Positions 6,405 to 14,403 of a DNA stretch of 64,000 nt are shown piece by piece. Every line of letters begins with the position of its first letter. The first letter of the stretch is position 1. Source of the DNA: Streptosporangium album (GTDB lineage Bacteria > Actinomycetota > Actinomycetes > Streptosporangiales > Streptosporangiaceae); contig NZ_JACHJU010000001.1 of NCBI RefSeq assembly GCF_014203795.1, positions 3,906,001 to 3,970,000 on the forward strand. Reading direction: 5' to 3'. The notes beneath the pieces were generated by a model, which was given only the letters and a program-made list of their open reading frames with translations, was not told where the DNA came from and made no database searches. The position numbers and the translations under genes are program-made.

Positions 6405-7682
6405 ATGTTGTCGTTCGGCGTGCTTGTCGTACTCACGGGAGGGGCGACCATCCTCACGGTCCATCCGGCGAACTCGGCCCGTTCCGTGAGCTCGGCCCGT
6501 TTAGTGAGCTCGGCCCGTTCCGTGAGCGCGGTCCAGCACGTGCGCCCGGCCCGGCCGGTGAGTCCGGCTCGATCGCCAGGTCCGACCCAACCGGCGAGCA
6601 CGGCCCGGCCCCCGGCTCCGGCGGGGACCGCCGGTCCGGCGGCCGCAGGGACCGAGCACGGCGTCCGCGCGCCGATCGTCATCGCGCATCGTGGAGCCAG
6701 CGCCTTCCGGCCCGAGCACACGCTTCTCGCCTACGAGGTCGCCATCCAGATGGGCGCCGACTACATCGAGCCGGACCTGGTCTCCACCAAGGACCACGTG
6801 CTGGTCGCCCGCCATGAGAACGAGCTCTCGGAGACCACCGACGTCAGGGGCCATCCCGAGTTCGCCGGCCGCAGGACAACCAAGATCATCAATGGTGCCC
6901 GGGTGACCGGCTGGTTCGCCGAGGACTTCACGCTCGACGAGTTGCGCACCCTCCGCGCCCGCGAGCGTTTCCCCCACTGGCGGCCGGGCAGCAGGGCGTA
7001 TGACGGCCAAGCGCAGATCCCGACGCTGGAGGAGGTCGTCGAGCTCGCGCAGAAGCACGGCGTGGGCGTCTACCCCGAGATCAAGTATTCGAGCTACTTC
7101 GCCTCGATCGGGCTGCCGATCGAGGAACCACTGCTGGAGACCCTGCGACGACACGGCTGGGACGACGCGTGTGACCCGGTGTTCATCCAGTCCTTCGAGA
7201 CCGGCAACCTCAAGCGGCTGCACTCTCTCACCCGGCTCCGGCTCATCCAGCTCATCGGGTCGGGGAACGGCTCGCCGTACGACATGGTGAAGAGCGGCGA
7301 CCCGCGCACCTGCAACGACCTCCTCGCCCCGGACGGCCTGCGGCAGATCGCCGAGTACGCCGACGGCATCGGCGTGACCAGCACGCGGGTCGTGCCGATC
7401 GGGCCCGACGGGAGGTCGCAACCCGCCACCTCGCTCGTCGAGGACGCCCATCGGCAGGGCCTCCGGGTGCACGTCTCGACCATCCGCGACGAGAACGGGA
7501 AGCTTCCGGCGGACTACCGGCTGGGCAACCCCGCCGACCCGGCCTACTCGCATGCCGCGGGGAACGTGGCGGGCTGGCTCGAACGGCTGTATCGGCTCCA
7601 CGTGGACGGAGTGCTCGCCGACAACCCCGGTAGCGCGCGTGCCATCCGGGACCGTCTCTTCCCCGGTCACCGACAAGCGTGA
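6405..7682 (+). CDS. secreted glycerophosphodiester phosphodiesterase
   Basis: It hydrolyses glycerophosphodiesters to glycerol 3-phosphate and an alcohol, outside the cell. A short hydrophobic leader (MLSFGVLVVLTGGATILTV) is followed by a Ser/Ala/Arg/Pro linker of about 70 residues with near-repeats SARSVSSARLVSSARSVS. The GDPD TIM barrel then starts at IVIAHRGAS (His95, Arg96), with GADYIEPDLVSTKDHVLVARHE metal-site residues and a C-terminal VDGVLADNPGSA block. It has the long GlpQ-type layout. The start has GGGAG a few bases upstream. It stands alone, with a sigma-B/F-like promoter and a downstream hairpin. The physiological substrate may be teichoic acid or lipid head groups; that is inference. 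Confidence 0.9.
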   Translation: MLSFGVLVVLTGGATILTVHPANSARSVSSARLVSSARSVSAVQHVRPARPVSPARSPGPTQPASTARPPAPAGTAGPAAAGTEHGVRAPIVIAHRGASAFRPEHTLLAYEVAIQMGADYIEPDLVSTKDHVLVARHENELSETTDVRGHPEFAGRRTTKIINGARVTGWFAEDFTLDELRTLRARERFPHWRPGSRAYDGQAQIPTLEEVVELAQKHGVGVYPEIKYSSYFASIGLPIEEPLLETLRRHGWDDACDPVFIQSFETGNLKRLHSLTRLRLIQLIGSGNGSPYDMVKSGDPRTCNDLLAPDGLRQIAEYADGIGVTSTRVVPIGPDGRSQPATSLVEDAHRQGLRVHVSTIRDENGKLPADYRLGNPADPAYSHAAGNVAGWLERLYRLHVDGVLADNPGSARAIRDRLFPGHRQA

Positions 7683-7741
7683 CCGGCCGGCCGCCGAGGC
7701 GGCGGCCCGCCCGCTGGCCGGCCGGGACGCACGGGCTCGGC

Positions 7742-7770
7742 CCGTATTCCGCCAGTCACGCGGAATACGG
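7742..7770 (+). terminator. hairpin after the GDPD gene
   Basis: CCGTATTCCGC and GCGGAATACGG form a perfect 11-bp stem with loop CAGTCAC, about 60 bases after the GDPD stop. No T-tract follows. Confidence 0.65.
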
Positions 7771-7923
7771 CTGGTCCGGCCGGTCCGGCCAGGGGTAGGG
7801 TCGGCCCATGACCTGGCGACATTGATCCATCACCAGAGGCCGACGCGGAACACGCTGTCGCGGGCCGCCGGAGATGCCCAGCATCCCGAGCCCGCACGGT
7901 TCCCCCGCGACAAGGACCTCACG

Positions 7924-8448
7924 ATGATGCCTTCTCCGCGTGCGCCCTGCGGCCTGCTCGCGGCCACCGGACGTGGGTTCACCAATCGGGGGCTCGCCGG
8001 AATCCTCGGTGCGGGGGCGCTGGCACTCGGCGCCGGAGCGATCAGCGGTGTCGCGGCGGGTTTCGTCGCGATCGCGGTGGCCTTCTGTCTCTTCCAGCTG
8101 GCGACCGTACTGGCCGACGCGCGGCTCCAGGACCGCATCGCGGGCCCGGCCCGGGCCACGGTGACCTCGCTGGCCGGGCTGGGCACCGAGGTGGCGGGCA
8201 TCGGTGTCTACGGCGTCTACGCCGCTGCCTCGACGGTGACCGGACACGGAGTGATCTTCGCTGCCTTCGCCGTGCCGTACGTGGTCATCGCCTCCGCTCT
8301 GACCATGGGCGGCCGTCCACGTTCCGGCGGCGGGCGGCGGTCATCCGGCGGGGAGCTCGCCTCACCGGATTCCGGGCCCCCCGCCGGGCGGTCCGCGTGC
8401 TGCGCGGCTGACGCGCGGCCACCGGAGGGTGGGAGCCGCCGCAGGTGA
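7924..8448 (+). pseudogene. C-terminal remnant of an MFS transporter
   Basis: The open frame encodes about 174 residues with about four hydrophobic helices. The stretch RLQDRIAGPARATVTSLAGL followed by GVYGVYAAASTVTG resembles the last helices of MFS transporters, where an Asp/Arg-rich loop joins two helices. The N-terminal two thirds of a normal 12-helix carrier is missing, and upstream sequence in this frame does not look like MFS. Either a truncated gene or a decayed transporter is likely. The ATG lacks a convincing ribosome site. The C-terminal 45 residues are polar and Gly/Arg-rich. Confidence 0.55.
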
Positions 8449-8613
8449 GCGGTGCCGGTAAGGGGCGGGGCGAAAGGGAATTTATGCCCGTTTTGCCGAG
8501 TTGCGCGCATTTCACGGTCGCTGTTCATAAGATCTATGCCTGACCGTGACCATCGGCTGGAATCGTAGACAACCGCCTAAAGCGCTCAACCGCTCCAAAA
8601 AGGGAGAGACACT

Positions 8614-9513
8614 GTGCTGAAGTCCAAGACGCGTCGCCGCGTCGCGGTCAAGACAGCCGCCATCGCAGCAGCATGTGGTGGCATCTTCTTCGGCGCTGTC
8701 CCGGCGATCGCCTCCATGGTGGCGACCCCGAAAACGGTCACCTACAGCTGCACCGGCTCGGGTACGACCGCCGCCTACAAGGTCCAGGTGGACATCACAG
8801 GTCCGCTGACACCGACGCCGAACTCGACCGTCGTGGCGACCTGGGCGGTTCAGCAGCCCACCGCCTCGCCGTTCTTCACCGCGGCCTCGGCCATCCCCGC
8901 CACCGAGCGCCTCGTGATCGACGGGGACGCGCTCGTCACCAGCAGCCCGTCGATCGTCCCCTCCGAGCTCCGGACGGCCGCGGCCACCGCCGCCGCCGCT
9001 TCCGTGCCGGCCGGCGCCACGTTGCAGCCGCTCCCCATGTTGATCACGATGACCCCCACCGGGACCGGCGTCATCGCGGTCCAGCCGGGCTCGTTCAGCC
9101 TCTACCTGGAGCCCGCGTCCGGGACGGGGAGCGCAAGCGGGGGCGACCTGTACGTGTGTGACGTCGCGGCTACGGCCGAGGCGAGCGCCGCGGCGCTGCT
9201 GATCACGGTCAAGCCGTCGGGCACCTCCACCGGGACGGGCACGCCCACCCCCACCACCACGGGCACGGGCACGTCGACCCCGACGACCACCCCCACCACC
9301 CCGGCCCCCACGGTCACCGTCACCACCACCACGACGGCCGAGCCCACCAAGACCCGGCAGATCGGCAAGACCCCCGGCGGCGGCGCCTCCACGGGCGGTG
9401 GCGGGGACGCCGGGCCGGACGCTCGGATGATCATGCTCAGTGGTGCGCTGATGGTGGCGGGCGCGGCGATCGGCGGCCTGGTGCTGCGACGCCGTACCGC
9501 GACCAGAGGCTGA
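8614..9513 (+). CDS. secreted surface protein with C-terminal membrane anchor
   Basis: The family is not recognised. The 299-residue protein has a basic signal peptide (RRRVAVKTAAIAAACGGIFF), a 170-residue all-beta-looking ectodomain with two cysteines (CTGSG and YVCDVA) that could form a disulfide, and a Thr/Pro-rich wall-spanning stalk. It ends with a hydrophobic helix (MIMLSGALMVAGAAIGGLVL) and RRR tail. No perfect LPxTG is present; TPGGGASTGGGG precedes the helix. The next gene is a class F sortase 12 bases away, so this may be its dedicated substrate, or the protein may simply be membrane-anchored. The start has GGGAGA upstream. Confidence 0.75.
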   Translation: MLKSKTRRRVAVKTAAIAAACGGIFFGAVPAIASMVATPKTVTYSCTGSGTTAAYKVQVDITGPLTPTPNSTVVATWAVQQPTASPFFTAASAIPATERLVIDGDALVTSSPSIVPSELRTAAATAAAASVPAGATLQPLPMLITMTPTGTGVIAVQPGSFSLYLEPASGTGSASGGDLYVCDVAATAEASAAALLITVKPSGTSTGTGTPTPTTTGTGTSTPTTTPTTPAPTVTVTTTTTAEPTKTRQIGKTPGGGASTGGGGDAGPDARMIMLSGALMVAGAAIGGLVLRRRTATRG

Positions 9514-9525
9514 CCGGGCGGCCGG

Positions 9526-10395
9526 GTGACGACTCCTGAGAACCGGCCGCCGAGGCCTCCCGTACAGCACGGGAGGCCCCTCGGGCATCCCCGCGGACCC
9601 GTGCCCCCGTACGGGACCCCCGGGACGCCCTACCCGCACCCGGGATACGCGCCGTACGGCCCGCCGTACGAGGAGTGGCCCGAGGAGCAGGCCGACGGCG
9701 GCCGGGTGATGCGGTCGGTGCTTATCCTGGCGGGGGCCGCCGGAGTGATCACCGTGCTGGTGGGTCTGATCCTCGTGGTGGCGTCGCCCGGGCAGTACGG
9801 CCTGGCCGACCAGCGCACCACGCTGCCGCCCCGCAGCCAGGCGAACGCCACCGCGTCGGCGGACCCCTACTTCCAGGCGGCCCCCACGGTCCCGCCGCCC
9901 CTGCCGACCGTCCCGCCCGCCCCCGCCATGCAGCCCTCGACCCCGGTGCGTCTGGTCATCCCCAGGCTCGGCGTCAATGCGCCGATCAGGTCGGTGGGGC
10001 TCGACCGGCAGGGCGCGATCGAGGTGCCGCCGGTCGGTAACCCGAACCTGGTCGGCTGGTACCGCTCGGGCCCGACAGCGGGGGAGGCCGGGCCGGCGAT
10101 CATGCTGGGGCACAAGGACACGAAGTCGGGGAGCGCGGTCTTCAGCCGTCTCGGCGAGATCCGCAACGGCGACGTCATCGAGGTGCACCGCAAGGACGGC
10201 ATCATCGCGGTGTTCACCGTGGGCGGGCTCGAACAGGCGGACAAGACGGTCTTCCCGACGCAGCGGGTGTACGGCGAGTCGTCCACCCCCCAGCTTCACC
10301 TGATCACATGCGGCGGCACCTACAACCACGTGACCGGGCACTACACCGACAACGTCATCGCCTACGCGACGATGACGAGCACGCGGAAGGCATGA
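9526..10395 (+). CDS. class F sortase
   Basis: This is a membrane-bound transpeptidase expected to anchor surface proteins. A Pro/Tyr/Gly-rich cytoplasmic N-terminus (1-58) precedes one membrane helix (about 64-84), a Pro-rich linker and the sortase domain from VRLVIPRLGVNAPI. The catalytic His is in MLGHKD (His196) and the catalytic Cys in LITCGG (Cys262). The residues after the Cys (TYNHVTGHYTDN) contain no Arg, where sortases usually have one; the only later Arg is at 287. Activity may therefore be altered, or another Arg may serve. It lies between a surface protein and a DUF2079 gene that overlaps it by ATGA. Confidence 0.88.
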   Translation: MTTPENRPPRPPVQHGRPLGHPRGPVPPYGTPGTPYPHPGYAPYGPPYEEWPEEQADGGRVMRSVLILAGAAGVITVLVGLILVVASPGQYGLADQRTTLPPRSQANATASADPYFQAAPTVPPPLPTVPPAPAMQPSTPVRLVIPRLGVNAPIRSVGLDRQGAIEVPPVGNPNLVGWYRSGPTAGEAGPAIMLGHKDTKSGSAVFSRLGEIRNGDVIEVHRKDGIIAVFTVGGLEQADKTVFPTQRVYGESSTPQLHLITCGGTYNHVTGHYTDNVIAYATMTSTRKA

Positions 10396-11873
10396 CCACG
10401 GCCGCCTCTCCCGGAATCGCGGCCCTGAAGGCTCTCGACGTTCCGGGAGTCATGCGGCGGCGTCGGCACGGGCTGACGCTGGGCGGGCTCGTGGTGCTGG
10501 CCTCCGCGGTCTACTCGCTGCTCGGCCTGGTCAAGTTCGCGACGTACCGCAACAGCATCTTCGACCTGGTCATCTTCGACCAGGCGGTGCGCGGCTACGC
10601 GAGCTTCGGGGCGCCCGCCACACCGGCGGTCGGCATGCAGTACGGCCTGGGGATGGGATTCCTCCAGCTCGCCGACCACTTCTCGCCGATCCTGGCCCTG
10701 CTGGCCCCGCTGTACTGGCTGCACGACGGCCCGCAGACGCTGATCGTCGCCCAGGCGGTGCTGTTCGCGCTGGCCGCCGTCCCGATCTGGCACTACGCCG
10801 AGCGCCGCGTCGGCGCGACCCCGGCCCACCTGGTCGCCGTGGCCTACCTGGTGTCGTGGCCGGTCGCCCAGGCCGCGGGGTTCGACTTCCACGAGGTGGC
10901 GTTCGTCCCGCTGCTGAGCGCGATCATGATCGAGCGGTTCGACGCCGACCGTCCGGCCGCCGGAGTGCTCGCCGCCGCCGGCCTGCTCCTGGTCAAGGAG
11001 GACATGGGCCTGCTGCTCGCCGGGTTCGGGGTGTACCTGTTCCTCACCCGGCGGCGGCTGGAGGGGGCCGCGTTCATATTCTTCGCGCTGGGCGCGCTCG
11101 TGATGATCCGCAACGTGCTGATGCCGATGGCGGGGTCGGGACCGGCGGGGTTCCACTGGGCCTACGGCAACTGGGGCGCGGATCTAGGAGAGGTGGCGCT
11201 GGCCGTCCTCCGGAACCCGCCGGCCGCGCTGGCGCAGTTCGTCAGCCCGATGGTCAAGGTGAACACCCTGGCCTTCCTGCTGTGGCCGATGGCGCTGACC
11301 GCGTTGTTCTCGCCGCTGACCCTCGTGGCGGTCCCGCTGGTCGCGGAGCGGTTCCTGGCGGACCGCTCGCAGTGGTGGGGACCGGATTTCCAGTACAACG
11401 CCTTCGTCGTGGCCATCCTCGTCTGCGCCGGGGTGGATGGGGCCGCGCGGCTCGCGGAACGTCTCCGGGGACGGTTCGGGGGACGGAGCATGGTCACCCA
11501 CTGGGCGGTCGCGGTCTGCGTGATCGGCCTCACCCTCGTCCCGCGCTTCGAGCTCGGCAAGCTCCTGGACCCGGCCTTCTACCAGAGCGAGCCGTACGTC
11601 GCGGCGGCGCGTGAGGCGGTGGCCGCCGTGCCGGACGGGGTGGTCGTCGAGGCCGCCAACGGCATCGGTCCCGCGCTCACCGCGCGGACGACGGTGCTGC
11701 TCTGGGGGCCGCAGAGCTACGGCGCGCCCTGGATCGTGGCCGACGTGGCACGGTGGAGCTACCCGTTCGGCGAGTTCGACGCGCAGCGGCGGCGGGTCGA
11801 CGAGGCGCTGGGGAGCGGCTACCGCAAGGTGTTCGAGCGCGACGGCTACATCGTGCTCAACCGGCCCTCCTGA
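10392..11873 (+). CDS. DUF2079 polytopic membrane protein
   Basis: The 493-residue protein has about ten membrane helices and matches the DUF2079 family. Typical blocks are FDLVIFDQAVRGYASFG, ADHFSPILALLAPLYWL, the GFDFHEVAFVPLL segment and LLLVKEDMGL. The acidic/His loop residues recall GT-C-type glycosyltransferases, but the reaction is unknown. Translation is coupled to the sortase gene by an ATGA overlap, so it may act with the surface protein and sortase on envelope assembly, perhaps glycosylating or trafficking the substrate; this is inference. The soluble C-terminal 120 residues (EAANGIGPALTARTTVLLWG) are typical of the family. Confidence 0.85.
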   Translation: MTTAASPGIAALKALDVPGVMRRRRHGLTLGGLVVLASAVYSLLGLVKFATYRNSIFDLVIFDQAVRGYASFGAPATPAVGMQYGLGMGFLQLADHFSPILALLAPLYWLHDGPQTLIVAQAVLFALAAVPIWHYAERRVGATPAHLVAVAYLVSWPVAQAAGFDFHEVAFVPLLSAIMIERFDADRPAAGVLAAAGLLLVKEDMGLLLAGFGVYLFLTRRRLEGAAFIFFALGALVMIRNVLMPMAGSGPAGFHWAYGNWGADLGEVALAVLRNPPAALAQFVSPMVKVNTLAFLLWPMALTALFSPLTLVAVPLVAERFLADRSQWWGPDFQYNAFVVAILVCAGVDGAARLAERLRGRFGGRSMVTHWAVAVCVIGLTLVPRFELGKLLDPAFYQSEPYVAAAREAVAAVPDGVVVEAANGIGPALTARTTVLLWGPQSYGAPWIVADVARWSYPFGEFDAQRRRVDEALGSGYRKVFERDGYIVLNRPS

Positions 11874-11911
11874 GCACGACACGGACAAAGGTTCTGCTGT
11901 AATCTGCCAAT

Positions 11912-11930
11912 AACCGAACAATGCTCGGTT
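11912..11930. promoter_or_regulatory. candidate operator upstream of the thiolase
   Basis: AACCGA and TCGGTT form an inverted repeat around ACAATGC, 18 bases before the thiolase start. TetR-type fatty-acid regulators bind sites of this size, but no regulator gene is adjacent. Confidence 0.4.
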
Positions 11931-11948
11931 TCACCAGCAGGAGGCACT

Positions 11949-13094
11949 GTGGCAGAGGCGTACATCGTCGGGGCGGTCCGCACCCCGGTCGGTAAGAAGA
12001 AGGGCGGCCTGTCCACCGTCCACCCCACCGACCTGGCCGCGCACACCCTCAAGGCGCTCATCGACCGCACGGGCGTCGACCCGGCCGCGGTGGAGGACGT
12101 CATCATGGGCTGCGTCATGCAGTTCGGCCCGCAGAGCATGGACATCGCGCGCAACGCGTGGCTCTCGGCCGGTCTGCCGGAGAGCGTGGCCGGCGTGACC
12201 ATCGACCGCCAGTGCGGCTCCTCCCAGCAGTCGATCCACTTCGCGGCCCAGGGCGTGCTGTCCGGCACCCAGGACCTCGTGGTGGCCGCCGGGGTGGAAT
12301 CGATGAGCATCGTGCCGATGGGGTCCTCGATCACCGCCGCGCTGGAGAAGGGCATGCCCTTCCCGTTCGGCGAGGGATGGGTCGAGCGGTACGGCAAGCA
12401 GGAGATCTCCCAGTTCCGCGGCGCCGAGCTCATGTGCGAGAAGTGGGGCCTCTCCCGCGAGGAGCTCGAGCGGTTCGCCTACGAGAGCCACCAGCGGGCG
12501 GCCAAGGCCGTCGCGAACGGCTACTTCAGGGACCAGATCGCCCCGATCAACGGCGTCGAGGACGACGAGGGCCCGCGCCCGGACACCACGCTGGAGAAGA
12601 TGGCGTCGCTGAAGACCCTCAAGGAGGACGGCCGGATCACGGCGGCGACCTCCTCGCAGATCTCCGACGGCTCCGGGGCGCTCCTGATCGCCTCCGAGCA
12701 GGCGGTCCGCGACCACGGCCTGACCCCCCGGGCGCGCATCGTCACCCTGGCGCTCACCGGGGACGACCCGGTCTACATGCTGACCGCGCCGATCCCGGCG
12801 ACCCAGAAGGCGCTGAAGAGGTCCGGCCTGTCCATCGACGACATCGACGTCACCGAGATCAACGAGGCGTTCGCCCCGGTGCCGCTGGCGTGGATCAAGG
12901 ACATCGGCGCCGACCCGGCCAAGGTCAACCCGAACGGCGGCGCGATCGCCCTGGGCCACCCGCTGGGCGGGACCGGCGCGATCCTGATGACCAAGCTCCT
13001 CCACGAGCTGGAGCGCACCGGCGGCAGGTACGGCCTGCAGACGATGTGCGAGGGCGGCGGCCAGGCCAACGTCACGATCATCGAGCGGCTTTAG
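11949..13094 (+). CDS. acetyl-CoA acyltransferase (thiolase)
   Basis: This is a cytoplasmic type I/FadA-like thiolase that cleaves 3-ketoacyl-CoA or condenses acyl-CoAs. All catalytic residues are visible: Cys89 in DRQCGSS, His337 in ALGHPLGGTGA, and Cys367 in TMCEGGGQ, plus NEAFA in the middle. At 381 residues the length is normal. The GTG start has AGGAGG just upstream. It stands alone, without the fused or adjacent FadB that would mark a full beta-oxidation operon. Degradative versus biosynthetic specificity cannot be decided from sequence. Confidence 0.92.
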   Translation: MAEAYIVGAVRTPVGKKKGGLSTVHPTDLAAHTLKALIDRTGVDPAAVEDVIMGCVMQFGPQSMDIARNAWLSAGLPESVAGVTIDRQCGSSQQSIHFAAQGVLSGTQDLVVAAGVESMSIVPMGSSITAALEKGMPFPFGEGWVERYGKQEISQFRGAELMCEKWGLSREELERFAYESHQRAAKAVANGYFRDQIAPINGVEDDEGPRPDTTLEKMASLKTLKEDGRITAATSSQISDGSGALLIASEQAVRDHGLTPRARIVTLALTGDDPVYMLTAPIPATQKALKRSGLSIDDIDVTEINEAFAPVPLAWIKDIGADPAKVNPNGGAIALGHPLGGTGAILMTKLLHELERTGGRYGLQTMCEGGGQANVTIIERL

Positions 13095-13100
13095 GCGGGA

Positions 13101-13217
13101 CGCCCGGCGGGGGGCGGCGGAACCACCGCGGTCGCCGGGCGGATCCGAGTGGGCCGCCCGGCGGGGGGCGGCGGAACCACCGCGGTCGCCGGGCGGATCC
13201 GAGTGGGCCGCCCGGCG
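13101..13217. repeat. 54-bp tandem repeat between convergent genes
   Basis: There are two exact-looking 54-bp copies (13101-13154, 13155-13208) and nine bases of a third. Each unit contains CGCCCGGCG facing CGCCGGGCG, so each can fold into a GC hairpin. The array separates the convergent thiolase and manA genes and may act as a bidirectional terminator. Confidence 0.9.
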
Positions 13218-13223
13218 AGATGG

Positions 13224-14372
13224 TCATCCCGCCGGGTGGCCGGCCGGTCCCGGTTCGGCGGAGAACACGAGGCCGGATCCGCCGAGTGTCACCGGCGGAT
13301 GCGCGGCCGGGACGAAGGCGGAGTCTCCGGCCCGCAGGTCGAGGGCGTCCGCCCGCACCTCGCCCTCGACGCAGAGCAGGATGCGGGGCAGCCCGCCGTC
13401 CAGCCGTACGTCGCCGTCCACGGCCACGCGCCGGAGCCGGAACTCCGGCGACGGTGTGGCGTACACGCCGTCGCGCGCCTCGACCGGCAGCGGGCCCGCG
13501 TCCGGGTCGGTGACGCGCAGGAGCTCCTCCACGTCGACCGGTTTGGCGGTGAGACCTGCCCGCACGACGTTGTCGGAGCTGCCCATGATCTCCACGCCGA
13601 ACCCGTCGAGGTAGCAGTGGAGCACGCCCGCGCCCAGGAAGAGCGCCTGTCCCGGGGCCAGCTTGTGCCGCCGCAGCAGGAGCGGTGCCAGGCAGGCGGG
13701 GTCGCCGGGATAGCGGCGCGCCAGCCGTACGACCAGGTCGTAGTCGGGGTGGTGCACGGCTGAGGCGGCCCAGACGGCCTGCTCGATCGCGTCCCGCCGT
13801 CCGAGGAGCGCGTGCAGGGCATCCAGGAGGGAACCCGCCTCCAGCAGCGTCACGACATCCTTCAACGCCGGAACGTTCAGCCGGGAGAGGAGCATTGCGG
13901 CCTGCTCGGGGGAGCGGAAACCGGCCAGCGCGTCGAACGGGGTGAGCGCGCACACCAGCTCGGGCTTCGGCCAGGGGTCGCCGTAGACGCCCCTGGAGTG
14001 ACCGTCGACGGCCTGCTCGGCGGACGGGTGCACCTGGAGGGAGAGCGGCTGGGCGACGGCGATGAGTTTCATCAGGTACGGCAGGCGCTCACCGTGCCGG
14101 GCGACGGTCGCCGGGCCGAGCTGCCCGAGCGGGTCCGCACCGACGACGTCGGCCAGCGAGCGGCCGTCCGCGGCGAGCAGCGAAGGCCCGGCGGGATGGG
14201 TACCGAACCATATCTCGGCCTCGGGGCCCGGCGAGGGGACGGGCCTGCCGGTGAGGGCGGCGATGTCGGTACGGGACCCCCAGGCGTAGTCCTTGACGGG
14301 ATTGGTCAGAGGCTGCACGTGGGTTCCTTGTCCGGATGTCGCCGCCGGTGTGGCGCTCACATCCTCGATCAT
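13224..14372 (-). CDS. manA: mannose-6-phosphate isomerase, class I
   Basis: It interconverts mannose 6-phosphate and fructose 6-phosphate. At 382 residues it shows the PMI type I signatures: YAWGSRTDIA near the start, LSLQVHPS with metal-binding Gln/His, KPELVCALTPFDAL with the metal Glu, and GVLHCYLDGFGVEIMGSSDN with the second metal His and the substrate region. The ATG has GGAAGGA upstream. It is the last gene of a minus-strand set with a ROK kinase and a decayed beta-mannosidase, which together would release, phosphorylate and isomerise mannose. Confidence 0.93.
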   Translation of the reverse strand: MIEDVSATPAATSGQGTHVQPLTNPVKDYAWGSRTDIAALTGRPVPSPGPEAEIWFGTHPAGPSLLAADGRSLADVVGADPLGQLGPATVARHGERLPYLMKLIAVAQPLSLQVHPSAEQAVDGHSRGVYGDPWPKPELVCALTPFDALAGFRSPEQAAMLLSRLNVPALKDVVTLLEAGSLLDALHALLGRRDAIEQAVWAASAVHHPDYDLVVRLARRYPGDPACLAPLLLRRHKLAPGQALFLGAGVLHCYLDGFGVEIMGSSDNVVRAGLTAKPVDVEELLRVTDPDAGPLPVEARDGVYATPSPEFRLRRVAVDGDVRLDGGLPRILLCVEGEVRADALDLRAGDSAFVPAAHPPVTLGGSGLVFSAEPGPAGHPAG

Positions 14373-14403
14373 TCGAATCCTTCCGGCGCGGAGATCCCGG
14401 GCT

